Below, in pieces: positions 17,644-31,176 of a DNA stretch of 58,108 nucleotides (its first letter is position 1; each line of letters begins with the position of its first letter). The DNA is from Paulinella micropora (lineage: Eukaryota; Cercozoa; Imbricatea; Euglyphida), in assembly GCA_009731375.1 (NCBI GenBank), contig BJOX01000082.1, positions 630,106 through 688,213 on the forward strand. The letters are read 5' to 3'. The position numbers were made by a program, and so were the translations under genes. A model generated the notes under the pieces. That model did not search any database. It was not told the origin of the DNA and saw only the letters and a list, made by a program, of their open reading frames with translations.

Positions 17644-17707
17644 TTATCTATCTATCTATCTACCTACCTACCTACCTACTTACCTACCTACCTACCTACC
17701 TATCTAC

Positions 17708-17802
<95 letters not shown>

Positions 17803-17980
17803 CCTACCTACCTACCTACCTACCTACCTACCTACCTACCTACCTACCTATCTATCTATCTATCTATCTATCTATACATGTATTTGCAATATTTCTCCAG
17901 TGCTATTACATACATACATGCATACATACATACATACATACATACATACATACAACTAACATTCACGTGGTTCCATCGTC
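17288..17980. repeat. TATC/TACC arrays, then CATA repeats
   Basis: TATC blocks alternate with TACC blocks, with two copies of spacer D. Positions 17911-17953 are CATA repeats. Confidence 0.95.
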
Positions 17981-17989
17981 GAAGTACCA

Positions 17990-19157
17990 TTCAATACAAT
18001 ACAATACAATAGAATACAATAAATTACAATAAAATACAATACAATAGAATACAATACAATACAATACAATACAATGCAATACAATACAATACCATACAAT
18101 ATAATACAATACCAATACCAATAATCAATATCAATACCAATACAATACCAATACAATACAATACAATACAATACAATACAATACAATACAAAACAATACA
18201 ATGCAATACAATACCAATACAATACAATACGAATACCAATAACCAATACCAATACCAATACCAACACAATACAATACAATACAATACAATACAATACAAT
18301 ACCAATAATCAATACCAATAAGCAATACTAATACCAATACAATACAGTACGATACATACAATACAATACAATACAATACAATACAATACATACAATACAA
18401 TACAATACAATACAATACAATACAATACAATACAATACAATACAATACAAATACAATACCAATACCAATACCAATAATCAATACCAAAAACCAATACCAA
18501 TACCAACACAATACAATACAATACAATACAATACCATGCAATACAATACAATACAATACAATACAATACAATACAATACAATACTATACAATGCAATACA
18601 ATACAATACAATACAATGACAATACAATACAATACAATAACTTACAATACAATGCAATACAATACAATGCAATACAATACAATACAATACAATACAATGA
18701 TACAATACAATACAATACAATACAATACAATACAATACAAATACAATACAATACAATACAATACAATACAATACAACACAATACAATACAATACAATCAA
18801 TTACAGTACAGTACAATACAATACAATACAATGCAATACAATACAATACAATGCAATACAATGCAATACAATGACAATACAATACAAGACAAGACAAGAC
18901 AAGACAAGACAAGACAATGCAATACAATACAATACAATACAATACAATACAATACAATGCAATACAATACAATACAATACAATGCAATACAATACAATAC
19001 AATACAATACAATACAATACAATACAATATAATATAATACAATGCAATACAATACAATACAATACAATATATACATTTTGTATTGTATTGTATTGTATTG
19101 TATCGTATTATATAGATAGATAGATAGATAGGCTCTGCGTCTTCCTTGATACGCCCT

Positions 19158-19220
<63 letters not shown>

Positions 19221-19229
19221 TGATAGATT

Positions 19230-19270
<41 letters not shown>

Positions 19271-19306
19271 GATTAATAGAGGGGAATCGTGGTCCTGCTA
19301 TTAATC

Positions 19307-19351
<45 letters not shown>

Positions 19352-19405
19352 AATCTATCTATCTATCTGTCTATCTATCAGGGCGTATCAAGGAAGACGC
19401 AGAGC

Positions 19406-19467
<62 letters not shown>

Positions 19468-19512
19468 GTCTATCTATCTATCTATCTATATATCTATCTA
19501 TCTATCTATCTA

Positions 19513-19547
<35 letters not shown>

Positions 19548-19552
19548 CATCC

Positions 19553-19607
<55 letters not shown>

Positions 19608-19636
19608 CCCAGGGCGTCTTAAGGAAAACGCAGAGC

Positions 19637-19699
<63 letters not shown>

Positions 19700-22600
19700 C
19701 CTATCCCCAGGGCCTCTTAAGGAAAACGCAGAGTCGCCAGGCATAATAGGGCAAGGTACAAAGACCATAAAAAAGACAATAAAATACAATACAATACAAT
19801 ACAATACAATAGAATACAATAGAATACATTACATTACAAGACAACACAATACGATACAATACAATACAATACAATACAATACAATACAATACAATACAAT
19901 ACAGTACAGTACAATACAATACATTACATTACAATACAATACAATACATTACAATACAATACAATACAATACAATACAATACAATAGAATACAATAGAAT
20001 ACAATACTTACACTGCAAGACAACACAATACAATACAATACAATACAATACAATACAATACAATGCAATACAATACAATACAATACAATGCAATACAATA
20101 CAATACAATACAATACAATACAATACAGTAGAGTACAATACAATACAATACAATACAATACAATACAATAGAATACAATACAATACAATAGAATACAATA
20201 GAATACAATACAATACATTACATGACAAGACAACATAATACAATATGGAGGACGCAGAGCTGCCAAACATAGGGCAAGGTAAAAAGACCATACAAAGACA
20301 GTACAATACAACACAATACAATACAAAAGAATACAATAGAATACAATACAATACATTACATTACAAGACAACACAATACAATGCAATACAATACAATACA
20401 ATGGAAACAATAGAATACAATAGAATATAATACAATAGAATACAATAGAATACAATGACAATACATTACATTACAAGACAACACAATACAATACAATACA
20501 ATACAATAGAATAAAACACAATACAATATGGAGGACGCAGAGCTGCAGAGCATAGGGCAAGGTACAAGAAGAATAAGAAGACAATACAATACAATACAAT
20601 ACAATACAATACAATACAATACAATACAATACAACACAACACAATACAATACAATACAATACAATACACTACAATACACTACAATACAACACAATACACT
20701 ACAATACAATACAATACAATACAATACAATACACTACAATACAATACAATACAAGACAAGACAATACAATACAACACAATGACAATACAATACAATACAA
20801 TACAATACAATACAATACAATACAATGCAATACAATACAATACAATACAATACAATACAATACCATACCATACCATACCATACCATACCATACAACACAA
20901 CATACAATACAATACAACACAATACAATACAATACAATACAATACCATACCATACAATACAACACAACACAACACAACGCAATACAATACAATACAACAC
21001 AATGCAATACAATACAATACAATACAATACAATGCAATGCAATACAATACAATAACACAATACAATACAATGCAATGCAATACAATACAATACCATGCAA
21101 CACAACACAAAACAAAAATACAATACAATACAATACAATGCAATACAATACAATACAATACAATACAAAACAATACAATACAATACAATACAATACAACA
21201 CAATGGCAATGACAATACAATGGCAATACAATACAATACAATACAATACAGTACAATACAATGTAATACAATGCAATACAATACAACAACACAATACAAT
21301 GCAATGCAATACAATACCATACAACACAACACAACACAACACAACACAATACAATACAATACAATACAATACAATACGATGCAATACAATACAATACAAC
21401 ACAATGACAATACAACACAATGACAATACAATACAATACAATACAATACAATAAAATACAATACAATGCAATACAATACAGTACAGTACAATATAACAGA
21501 ACACAACACAATACAATACAATACAATACAATACAATACAATACAATATAATACAACACAGTACAATACAATACAATACAATACAACACAACACAACACA
21601 ACACAATACAATACAATACAATACAATACAGTACAATACAGTACAATACAATACAATACAACACAACACAATACAGTACAATACAGTACAATACAATACA
21701 ACACAACACAATACAATACAATACAATACAATACAATACAATACAACACAACATAACACAATACAATACAATACAATACAATACAAGACAAGACAATACA
21801 GCACAACACACCACAACACACCACAACACAATACAATACAATACAATACAATACAACAATACAACACAACACTACACAACACTACACAATACAATACAAG
21901 ACAATACAAGGACAGTACAATACAATACAACACAACACAACACAACACAATACAATACAATACAATACAATACAACACAACGCAACACAATACAATACAA
22001 TACAATACAATACAATACAATACAATACGATACAATACAATACAACACAACACAAGACAACACAATACAATACAACACAATACAATACAATACAATACAA
22101 TACAATACAATACAATACAATACAATGACAATGACAATACAATACAATACAATACAATAACAATACAATACAACACAATACAACACAATACAATACAATA
22201 CAATACAATACAATACAATACAATACAGTACAACACAATACAACACAGTAAATACAATGCAATACAATGACAATGCAATACAGTACAATACAATACAACA
22301 CAACACAACACAGCACAATACAATACAATACAATACAATACAATACAATGACAATACAATTACAATACAATACAATACAATACAACACAACACAATACAA
22401 TACAATACAATACAGTACAATTCAATACAATTCAATACAATACAATTCAATACAATACAATTCAATACAATACAATACAATACAATGACAATACAATACA
22501 ATACAATACAATACAATACAATACAATATAATACAATATAATACAATACAATACAATACAACACAATACAACGAGAATACAAGACAATGACAATACAAGA
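17990..22600. repeat. ACAAT pentanucleotide satellite field
   Basis: About 4.6 kb is dominated by ACAAT, with ACCAAT, ACAAC and ACAGT variants. It is broken by TATC/GATA arrays (about 19110-19700). A spacer containing ACGCAGAG appears at 19131, 19378, 19609, 19704, 20250 and 20535. Near 19070-19105 the array reverses to TTGTA, giving a foldback. Reading frames of up to 541 residues here are pure repeat translation. Confidence 0.97.
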
Positions 22601-22604
22601 CAAT

Positions 22605-22605
22605 G

Positions 22606-22664
<59 letters not shown>

Positions 22665-22733
22665 ATACAAGACACAGCAGCGCACGCAGGTCCAGTCCTC
22701 TCACCAGACAGAGTGCATACATACATACATACA

Positions 22734-22765
<32 letters not shown>

Positions 22766-22860
22766 GAGGCCATAGTGGCGCAAGGGACAGGGGCACCGCT
22801 GGATAATTACATACATACATACATACATGCATACAGGGGCGCCTCTGGACAATGCTGCAG
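22605..22860. repeat. TA and CATA microsatellites with short unique islands
   Basis: A TA tract, ATGT and CATA runs surround short unique segments. No gene is visible. Confidence 0.9.
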
Positions 22861-22980
22861 CAGCTAGCGTCCAAGACAAAGAGCTCTGATCCCAAGACTA
22901 AATTTTCTCATGAAAAGTTTTGTCCATCAATGATTTGAGATGCGAACATGCAGAGCACACTGTTGGAAAGCTCCTGACCC

Positions 22981-23116
22981 GAGGCGGTTCTACACCACCC
23001 GGAATTCCGGGTTTCTGGGGCCACTTTCTGGGCTTTGCTTCCTGAAAAGCCTGGCCTGTGGTGCCACTTTTACACCCAGCAACCCGGAAATCTGGCCACG
23101 GTGGTGTAGAACGGGC
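22981..23116. repeat. Small foldback element
   Basis: The ends GGTTCTACACCACCCGGA and GGTGGTGTAGAACGGGCC are imperfect inverted repeats about 135 bp apart, with further pairing inward (CCGGGTT/AACCCGG). This looks like a short inverted-repeat element. The rest of 22861-23990 is unique AT/GC-balanced DNA with no recognised gene, plus a C/T homopolymer and a 10-N gap (23478-23487). Confidence 0.55.
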
Positions 23117-23426
23117 CTGAGCCTTTAATTGATGGCTTTAGTTTTGTCGTATCGCTTCGGTTGATAGAGAAACGATGCTGAAGTTGGAGAGTGTAGTCCC
23201 TTGAATGTCCCAGTGAATATGATATTGATAGAAACCAACGTAAGAGACGGGGAGGCAACATCATCAGTTCTGGTAAATTTCCGTGAAAAATCACCGCAAG
23301 TCAACCCGCGAAAATTAGCAGTTTTTCTCGACTGTCTCAGGCTCGGACTGTTTTCTCAGCCAAGCCGGGCCGACGATTCCACATCATAGTAAATTCTTTG
23401 AAACTGTTCCCCCCCCCCCCCCCCCC

Positions 23427-23477
<51 letters not shown>

Positions 23478-24002
23478 NNNNNNNNNNCCCCTCCCTTTCT
23501 TATTTTTATTATTATTATTAGTCTATATATTATGTTTCGAGTCCCCCTCATCTCTAAGCCATGGCAAGTATTCTGTGATTAATATTGAAAGTCGGTGCGC
23601 AAAAATGACTTGATTGAAACGCCAGGCTGGAAAAAGGAACCGGCGTGAACGGTGGAAGCTGCCGCTTCCCTCTTACATGTGAGTGAATGATCCCTGATGA
23701 CTAGTATTAATAAGTCAAGCCCGGCGGCCAGGCCTGGCTGGCCGTACTCGGAGCGGCAAGGAACTTTCAGAACTTGAATAGTTATTAATATTTAATAACA
23801 GGTGTTTACCGGACCCGGCTCGAGTGACCGTGCTCACCTCATTGCATAAGGTTAGATTAGTATAATACTAGGGTTGTATACCGTCTGATTTCGATTCAAC
23901 GGTGACAAAAAAGACTCATGATGATGATTTAAATTTCTCAAATGAACAGTTATATGCGTCCGGCGCAAAATAACAAATTTTCTCGGCCGAAACTTAGTAT
24001 TA

Positions 24003-24292
24003 TTGCTCACGGTTGACATTCAAGACAACAAAAAAAATTGATTTTTGAAGGCTGTTTTGGTTGGAATTTCAGTTTTGGTTGGAATTTTGATTTTGCCACG
24101 GTGAAAATTTGAATTTTTCAAATTAACTGCGGCTATATTCGTCCGCAAAATATCGTAATTTTTCGCGAAATGTTACCGTTAAATTTGAAAATTTGAATTT
24201 TGTCACAAAAATGAAAAACTGTCACAAAAATGAAAATCTGACACAAAAATGAAAAACTAATTTTTGTTGTTGTCAGTGAATGTCAACAGCAA
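24003..24292 (-). mobile_element. TA-flanked MITE, copy 1
   Basis: A 290-bp element is bounded by TA on both sides. Its ends are TTGCTCACGGTTGACATT and AATGTCAACAGCAA. The interior is AT-rich and is in reverse orientation relative to copies 2 and 3. The TA flanks fit a Tc1/mariner-type target duplication. There is no coding capacity. Confidence 0.75.
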
Positions 24293-24649
24293 TATTAATA
24301 CAGCCTCACGTTAAACTTGATTGAGAAATTTGAATTTTTCACAAAATCGAAAAAACTTATGATAACACAAAATCCAAATTCCAACCAAAATCCTGAGAGT
24401 GGTATTAATAAAAAGCCATCATTGAATTTTTTTTTCTCTTGAATGTCGTTAGCAATATTAATATCAAGTTACTCGAATATTAAACTTGAAGCTCGGAGTG
24501 TTTGGTGTAGTAAAAAAAAAATAATAACTTGAATCATAGTAAATTATTAATAACTTGATTTTAAACTTGAAATAATTAATATTAATAATCAGAATAATAA
24601 TAATAATAATAATAACTTGATAATCATTGAATAATAATAATAATACTAT

Positions 24650-25085
24650 ATCTGAGGCGTACTGATGCAGCTAATGGCATATCCTCAACGGACATAAGCC
24701 TCCAATACCCTTGTTCGAGGTCCTCCACCCCCCCGTGTCAGTCTCTCGCCTGATGATCGGGGCCACCGATGGAGCTCCTGAGGGCAAGACTGCACTAAGC
24801 CGAGGTTATTCCGCAGTCCCAGCAACCTCTTGCAAGACGTCACCGAATGTGCAAGTGCATACACCAAGCGCGGTTGCTAGAGCTGCCTCGAAACCCCACC
24901 CATAACAATCTGGTGTCTGCTGGGTCCTGGGCTATCAACCAGCATATGCGGAGTTTAAGATCTTTTACGCGCGCAACGACCCTCCTCCCCAGCATCTACC
25001 ACCAAAGGGTTATGAGTTGGCGTCACAGTTTAACGCCTTGAGGCCATTGGGCTGGAACTCTGTTTAGCAAGTGTGACTAGGTTTT
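24650..25085 (+). repeat. Interspersed repeat I, longer copy
   Basis: About 310 bp (from CTATATCTGAGGCGTACTGA to TCTTTTACGCGCGCAA) is repeated at 25421-25750. The match is near perfect apart from a few substitutions and a 4-bp indel. This copy continues for about 110 bp past the shared part. It looks like a transposable-element end; the short frames in it are not convincing genes. Confidence 0.75.
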
Positions 25086-25109
25086 TTCATCGGGATTTCC
25101 CTCCAAATA

Positions 25110-25383
25110 TTGCTGTTGACATTCAAGACAACACAAAAAATTAGTTTTGAGTTTTTGTGTCAGATTTTCATTTTTGTGACAGTTTTTCATTTTTGTTACA
25201 AAAATTCAAATTTTCAAATTTAACTGTAACATTTCGCGAAAATTTACGATATTTTGCGGACGAATATAGCAGTTAATTTGAAAAATTCAAATTTTCACCC
25301 AAAATCAAAATTCCAACCAAAACTGAAATTCCAACCAAAACAGAAAAATCAATTTTTTTTGTTGTCTTGAATGTCAACAGCAA
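25110..25383 (+). mobile_element. TA-flanked MITE, copy 2
   Basis: A 274-bp element has perfect TTGCTGTTGACATTCAAGAC terminal inverted repeats and TA on each side. It sits between the two copies of repeat I. Confidence 0.85.
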
Positions 25384-25420
25384 TATGTCACAGTCAACAC
25401 TCCAAGGCAGATTTACTATA

Positions 25421-25750
25421 TCTGAGGCGTACTGATGCAGCTAATGACATATCCTCAACGGACATAAGCCTCCAATACCCTTGTTCGAGGTCCTCCACCC
25501 CCCCGTGTCAGTCTCTCGCCTGATGATCGGGGCCACCGATGGAGCTCCTGAGGGCAAGACTGCACTAAGCCGAGGTTATTCCGCAGTCCCAGCAACCTCT
25601 TGCAAGACGTCACCGAATGTGCAAGTGCATACACCAAGCGCGGTTGCTAGAGCTGCCTCGAAACCCCACCGTGCCATAACAATCTGGTGTCTGCTGGGTC
25701 CTGGGCTATCAACCAGCATATGCGGAGTTTAAGATCTTTTACGCGCGCAA
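25421..25750 (+). repeat. Interspersed repeat I, second copy
   Basis: This is a direct repeat of 24650-24970. It ends at ACGCGCGCAA and then enters an AAT-rich tract (25750-25850). Confidence 0.75.
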
Positions 25751-25999
25751 TAATAATAATAAATTATTAATATAATATTTATAATAATAATAATAATAAT
25801 AATAATAATTAATAATAATAATAATATTAATAATAAAGTTGAAAAAAAAAACTGAAAAAGTCCTAGCCTGAGGCTCACTGGCAGAGCTCACTGTGACTGA
25901 TTAGTTGTTTTCAACTGAAGTACATATTATATTGTATTAACAGTATTCAAGTATACTTATACTGATATAACAGACCGGGCCGTCCGGCCTTCATTAATA

Positions 26000-26273
26000 T
26001 TGCTGTTGACATTCAAGACAACAACAAAAATTAGTTTTTCATTTTTGTGTCAGATTTTCATTTTTGTGACAGTTTTTCATTTTTGTGACAAAAATTCAAA
26101 TTTTCAAATTTAACGGTAACATTTCGCGAAAATTTACGATATTTTGCGGACGAATATAGCCGTTAATTTGAAAAATTCAAATTTTCACCCAAAATCAAAA
26201 TTCCAACCAAAACTGAAATTTCAACCAAAACAGAAAAATCAATTTTTTTTGTTGTCTTGAATGTCAACAGCAA
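26000..26273 (+). mobile_element. TA-flanked MITE, copy 3
   Basis: It has the same orientation, length and terminal repeats as copy 2, with TA flanks at 25998-25999 and 26274-26275. The two copies differ by only a few bases, so their insertion is fairly recent. Confidence 0.85.
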
Positions 26274-26275
26274 TA

Positions 26276-27157
26276 CAACTTGAACGATGGCCGCTCAGGC
26301 CGGCTATGTTTTGGTTCTCACATGGCTAAAATTATATATATTAATATTAATATTACTCAGCTATTTCGATAGCCTGGTCAGTATATATTACTAATTTATA
26401 GTGATCATGAGTCAGTTCGGGGCGCCCGCCCGCCGCACCGGGGGCCGCAGTTTCTTTTCGGGCGCCGCCGAATCCCCCTTCGCCAGGGTGGCCGGCCTGA
26501 GACAGTCAATTATAGGCGGTTTTCTTTTCATTCCTGCTCTTCATCGTTAACGGAAACATTTCTGGAACTAATCTCTTCTTTTTTAAAAATCATGATATTA
26601 TTGCTTTAAATATTTATTATAACCCCCCCCCCCCNNNNNNNNNNNNNNNNNNNNNNNNNNNNNNNNNNNNNNNNNNNNNNNNNNNNNNNNNNNNNNNNNN
26701 NNNNNNNNNNNNNNNNNNNNNNNNNNNNNNNNNNAACCCCCCCCCCCCCCTTTATCTAAGTAATTCAAGTTATTAGTAAAAACATATGTGAATTGGTCTG
26801 CCACACCTTGAAGTAGCGACAGCAGCTTATTAGCACAGAAGGTGACTCTGAGAAGCATTTCTACGCAATCACTGTTTTGATGTGAAAATGGACCACTAAC
26901 TATAGATGATTAAATTATTCTGAATGCTGGTCTGATTGATCTTGTCTTGTCCTGTCTTCAAAAAAGTTCAGCTCAGCAAATGAGATCACGCAAAACGTGG
27001 ATGAAGCTACGGCACTGTAGTCACCTGACATGTCAGGAAACTGCCTGATACAATCGTTCTGTCATACATTAGAGCACGACTGACCCGTCTAATCGCTCAC
27101 ATCCCAGCGTGGCCTATGAGTGGTGTTTTCAAATTGATGTCACGTAAGGCTGACGTT
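26276..27157. other. Non-coding host DNA with poly-C gap
   Basis: There is a short GC-rich island (26410-26510) and a 100-N gap (26635-26734) flanked on both sides by poly-C. The rest has no recognisable gene and leads to the 3' end of the transporter gene. Confidence 0.8.
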
Positions 27158-28645
27158 CTAGTGTCCCCCCGTTTTCTGCACCACTGACCAATCGATCCTC
27201 ATCGCACACAGACCATACGACAGCGCAGCTATACAGTTCAAGGCTGTAAAAGCAGTCAGGAGGATATGCACCTCAAAGAATTTGGAGAAGAGGAAACAAA
27301 GGGACTGTGTGAGCTGCATCGTGAAGCGATAACAACCAAAAGCAGGGGCGCGATCTTTGAAAGCGACCCCGACCGTGTTCGTAAGCACAGTGACCGCAGC
27401 CCCGTCTGCTACCCCGATCAGTGAGTACATGAAGTAGAAAATGTGGTTTTCTTTCAGTCCGAACGGATAATATTCTTCCAGGGCTAAGGCAGCCAGGTAC
27501 ATACCACCCGTGAATCCAGCTGCGGCGATCGCGTTGACAATAAACCAGCCACACTTGCTGAAAAGCCAGCCACAGAACAGTGAGGAGACCAGATTCGCCG
27601 TTGAGAAGCACAAGAAGGCGAACGCGACCAGCTGGTTGCTCATCAATGGGGGCATTGCTCCGCTAATGATGGCAGGGAGAAATCCCACCAACATGAACAT
27701 AGGGATCAGCCGCCGCATCTGTCCTTGTGAAAACATGGAAAAAGTTTGCCGGATCTGTGTGAGCATAGGGGGCAATGGCACCTGGCTGCGACAATGACTG
27801 GTTGGTAGACAGGCCAACACAAAGGAACCAGCCGCCCCCACTCCAAGTAGCACTATGAAACACTGTTTCACTGACATGTCCTTAGCTAAGAGTAGACCTA
27901 ACAGGAAGTTTCCCAACATTCCGTTCCCATGGTAGAGAAAGAAAAAAAGTCCGGTCATCTTCGACAGGTTAGGGCCCAAGCACGTCTTGGTAAGGTAAAG
28001 AGCTTGTCCATTCCAAAAAATTGATGCAGCAGCCCCAGAGCAGATCGCAACCCCAAGCAACACGTAATGGTTTCCCAAGATGAGTGCCCCGAGAAAAAGC
28101 AGAAACATAACTGAACCTCCGAAGATGCATTTTCGTGCCCCAAGTCTGCCAGTGAAGGATGGTGCGGCAAGCGAGCACACTGCGAAGGTAATGTAGAAGG
28201 TCGCCAGGGAGACGTAACCGAATGTACCGAACAGCTTGGTAACGTAGTTTTTGGCCGAACCAAAAGCAGTGTAGACTAAAAGAAATCCCATTCCAAGCAT
28301 AACGACGCAGACACGCTGTTGGTTATCTGTCAGCTGGCTGAGATCCAGCTCCTGCAGATTGGAACCTTCTTCTGAACAAACATTTGATACTGCAGGCCCT
28401 GAAGTTGGAGACTCAGCATCACCACTTTCGGCATTATTACAAGATCTATTACACGCGACCAGATTGTGGTATTCACAGAACCCTTCTCCTGTATCTGGTG
28501 GTGGAAGCACGATATAGGGTGTAAGTGCTGATGTAGGGGTAGAGGGAATCAACAGTTGCTGCCGGTCATCAGACTGAGGGTTGGAACTCTCCTCATTTTT
28601 TTCCATCTTGCGAGCTTCAATGTTCAATTGAGTTCTCACTTGCAT
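27158..28645 (-). CDS. UNC93-like major facilitator superfamily membrane protein
   Basis: This 495-residue single-exon protein starts at the first in-frame ATG (28645). Residues 1 to about 105 are hydrophilic, acidic and proline/serine-rich, likely a cytosolic N-terminus. From about residue 108 a series of hydrophobic helices gives roughly 11-12 membrane spans. The first carries LVYTAFGSAKNYVTKLFG, typical of the UNC93/MFSD11 branch of the MFS, and a GNGMLGNFLLG loop follows mid-protein. Members act in membranes as trafficking partners or transport-like proteins; the substrate here is unknown. The frame is intact and looks like a functional host gene. The lack of introns is notable for an animal gene and could mean a retrocopy. 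It ends about 1.5 kb before the composition change to viral DNA and is not part of the viral gene set. Confidence 0.85.
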   Translation of the reverse strand: MQVRTQLNIEARKMEKNEESSNPQSDDRQQLLIPSTPTSALTPYIVLPPPDTGEGFCEYHNLVACNRSCNNAESGDAESPTSGPAVSNVCSEEGSNLQELDLSQLTDNQQRVCVVMLGMGFLLVYTAFGSAKNYVTKLFGTFGYVSLATFYITFAVCSLAAPSFTGRLGARKCIFGGSVMFLLFLGALILGNHYVLLGVAICSGAAASIFWNGQALYLTKTCLGPNLSKMTGLFFFLYHGNGMLGNFLLGLLLAKDMSVKQCFIVLLGVGAAGSFVLACLPTSHCRSQVPLPPMLTQIRQTFSMFSQGQMRRLIPMFMLVGFLPAIISGAMPPLMSNQLVAFAFLCFSTANLVSSLFCGWLFSKCGWFIVNAIAAAGFTGGMYLAALALEEYYPFGLKENHIFYFMYSLIGVADGAAVTVLTNTVGVAFKDRAPAFGCYRFTMQLTQSLCFLFSKFFEVHILLTAFTALNCIAALSYGLCAMRIDWSVVQKTGGH

Positions 28646-29200
28646 TCACCCAGGCCTCAAGACCAAGAAATACAGTTTGGAGTCTAGATGGGTACAGCGA
28701 CTGCGACCCCGATAGAAGCTTCAGGGTCCCTGAACCAAATATTTCAAAAACGTTATCTTCGCGGGTTGGCCCATCTGGAAGAAATTGGCACTTGCCAAAA
28801 AATCACGATAAAAAATTGTGTGTGGATGCTTAGGGTTCAGACCTAGCTGTGCCTCTTAGAGTTTTTGAATTGTGTTTTATTTGAAAACGAAGAGAGAGAA
28901 GATACGTAATGTTGGACCCACAGCTTTCAAAAGCAGCTCAAGTCTCACAAGCCATGAGACCGAGCTGAGAACTGAAGCGGTTGAAATAATTGCCGAACAG
29001 ATTTGATTTAACATGCGTCTAACATGTGTACATCATATTACCATTGGCGCACACATTTTTTTAATGCTATCACTGATACATAATAGACACTTATTTCTAT
29101 TATGATTGGAGAGAGCTATTAGAATGTTGCAGTCTGCAGCTAGTCAAAACTGTTACGTGTTATTCAGTAGTAGATAGTATATTAATGATTATATTTTACA
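28646..29200. other. Upstream region of the UNC93-like gene
   Basis: AT-rich unique DNA that should hold the promoter of the minus-strand transporter. No specific element can be supported. Confidence 0.6.
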
Positions 29201-29229
29201 TCTTTCTGTATGTACTTATTTTATCCTCG

Positions 29230-29745
<516 letters not shown>

Positions 29746-30090
29746 TTTTAAAAATATTATCGATAGGCCTGATAAAACAAAATGTCATTTTTGTCCTAGT
29801 GGGATAATCCATTGCATTTTTGTACAGTATCAGTACAAGGAAAATAACATTTGGTTATCCACATCCACAACTAGTGTAATTACAGTCGGTGGTGCCACCA
29901 GCGGTGTTATATGCATTTTTGCGGTCACAGGTGCCACCTGTGCAAAAAGGCAATAGTGGGGGCGATTTTGGCAATGCCGAAATGTCCCCTGATGTTGCAT
30001 GTTTCGGCAGTATCACGTCTGGTGGCGTAGGGTGGCATGAAACACATGATTTTTCAGGTGGCATGATTCTGTGTTTTTGTGGCAGCCTAA
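29746..30090. other. Transition from host to virus-like DNA
   Basis: AT-rich DNA rises in GC toward 30090. The palindrome GGTGCCACC occurs at about 29892 and 29929 and again in the viral part (31190, 32757). No gene is supported. The left boundary of the viral insertion is probably in or near this stretch. Confidence 0.5.
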
Positions 30091-30117
30091 CTTTGCTGCT
30101 TTCCCCTGCATTCGATC

Positions 30118-30830
30118 GTGGTCCTTTCGGACGTCGACTGGTACGCACTGCTGGTCGAGGCGGCTGCCCGGGGCCTGAGCACCACCGACCGGCGCCTGCG
30201 GCTGACCGCCTCGCCCTATCCCTGGAGCCCGCTGGCCATTACCTCGCTACAGCCAGAGGAAGCGCCACTGCTCTCCCTGTTGGACCTCGCCTTGCTCCGC
30301 GTGCCTACCAACCCGTACCGACCCGCCAGCTGGGGCGTGCCCGACCTGCCACTGGAGCTGCAGACCGGACACGCGGCGCCCGGGCTGTTGGATCCCTACC
30401 TACCATCGGTCTTGACCCAGCTAGTCTGCGACTATCTACTGACCCCTGCTTACTACAGTCCGCTCCCCAAGGGGGCCCTGGCGGGCCTATCCAGCGACGA
30501 GCGCGGGGACCTCTACGACCTGATATCCAAAAGCTGTGCCCGTTCCACTCCTGGCGGGACTGGTACGGCTGCCGGGGTAGGAAGCACGAGGCCCTGGCCA
30601 AAAACCCCGTCATCCACGAGGCGGAGTTCCAAAAAGAATGGCTGGGACACCACAGCCCCGGGGTAGAGGACGAAGATGAACTGATGTACGTCGACCAAGA
30701 CAATGCCACCGGAGCCTGGCGCTTCTACAAGCGCTACGAGCGCCTGTACTGGGACGCGGTTGAGGCGGTCCTCAACCGGCGCCTACAGACTGTCTTCCAG
30801 CGCCTAGCTAGAAAACTCAGCGAGTTGTAG
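30118..30830 (+). CDS. Unknown virus-side protein, 5' end unclear, frameshifted
   Basis: I do not recognise this protein. One frame runs from about 30091 to 30540 and encodes a leucine/proline-rich segment starting near SDVDWYALLVEAAARGL. The neighbouring frame continues with FHSWRDWYGC and an aromatic, charged C-terminus ending KLSEL at 30830. The switch falls near an A4 run at 30529-30532 and is a net -1 change. No ATG lies between the upstream stop (30088) and the first conserved-looking residues; 30118 is a GTG. The 5' end may therefore be cut off by the insertion junction. AATAAA follows at 30837. Composition and codon use match the viral genes to the right, not the host DNA to the left. 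Confidence 0.5.
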
Positions 30831-30961
30831 TGATTCAATAAAAACATATCATAACTGTCTTTTCCTTGACGGCTGGGCCCAAAGGCCACCTATAGACACA
30901 CGCGCAGAGCCAGACCCCGGCGAACAGCCAAGGGCGCCCACCCCTAAAAAAGAAACAATGC

Positions 30962-31176
30962 GGTGGTTCGTTTTTGACCCCTGCGCCACCCGACATCTTA
31001 TAAGATTACACTTTCTGGTCAAGGTCGAAAACGAACCACCCGATTCAAAAGCGCGCGGGCAGCCAAGGGCGCCCACCCCTAAAAAAAGAAACAATGAGGT
31101 GGTTCGTTTTTTTACCCCTGCGCCACCCGACATCTTATAAGAGTACACTTTCTGGTCAAGGTCAAAAACGAACCAC
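30962..31176. repeat. Palindromic repeat units 1-2 (GGTGGTTCG type)
   Basis: Two 79-bp units (30962-31040 and 31098-31176) sit in a ~136-bp tandem repeat that also contains AGCCAAGGGCGCCCACCCCT. Each unit begins GGTGGTTCG and ends CGAACCAC, so its ends can pair. The centre holds CATCTTATAAGA and TACACTTTCTGG, shared with the units further right. Confidence 0.85.

Noticed and set aside
20679-22359. Reading frames of up to 541 residues on the minus strand
   Set aside because: They are translations of the ACAAT/TTGTA repeat (YCIVLYCIVL-type) with no composition of a real protein.
24685-25732. Genes in the two copies of repeat I
   Set aside because: Frames of 60-83 residues are short, occur on both strands, and simply repeat with the repeat.
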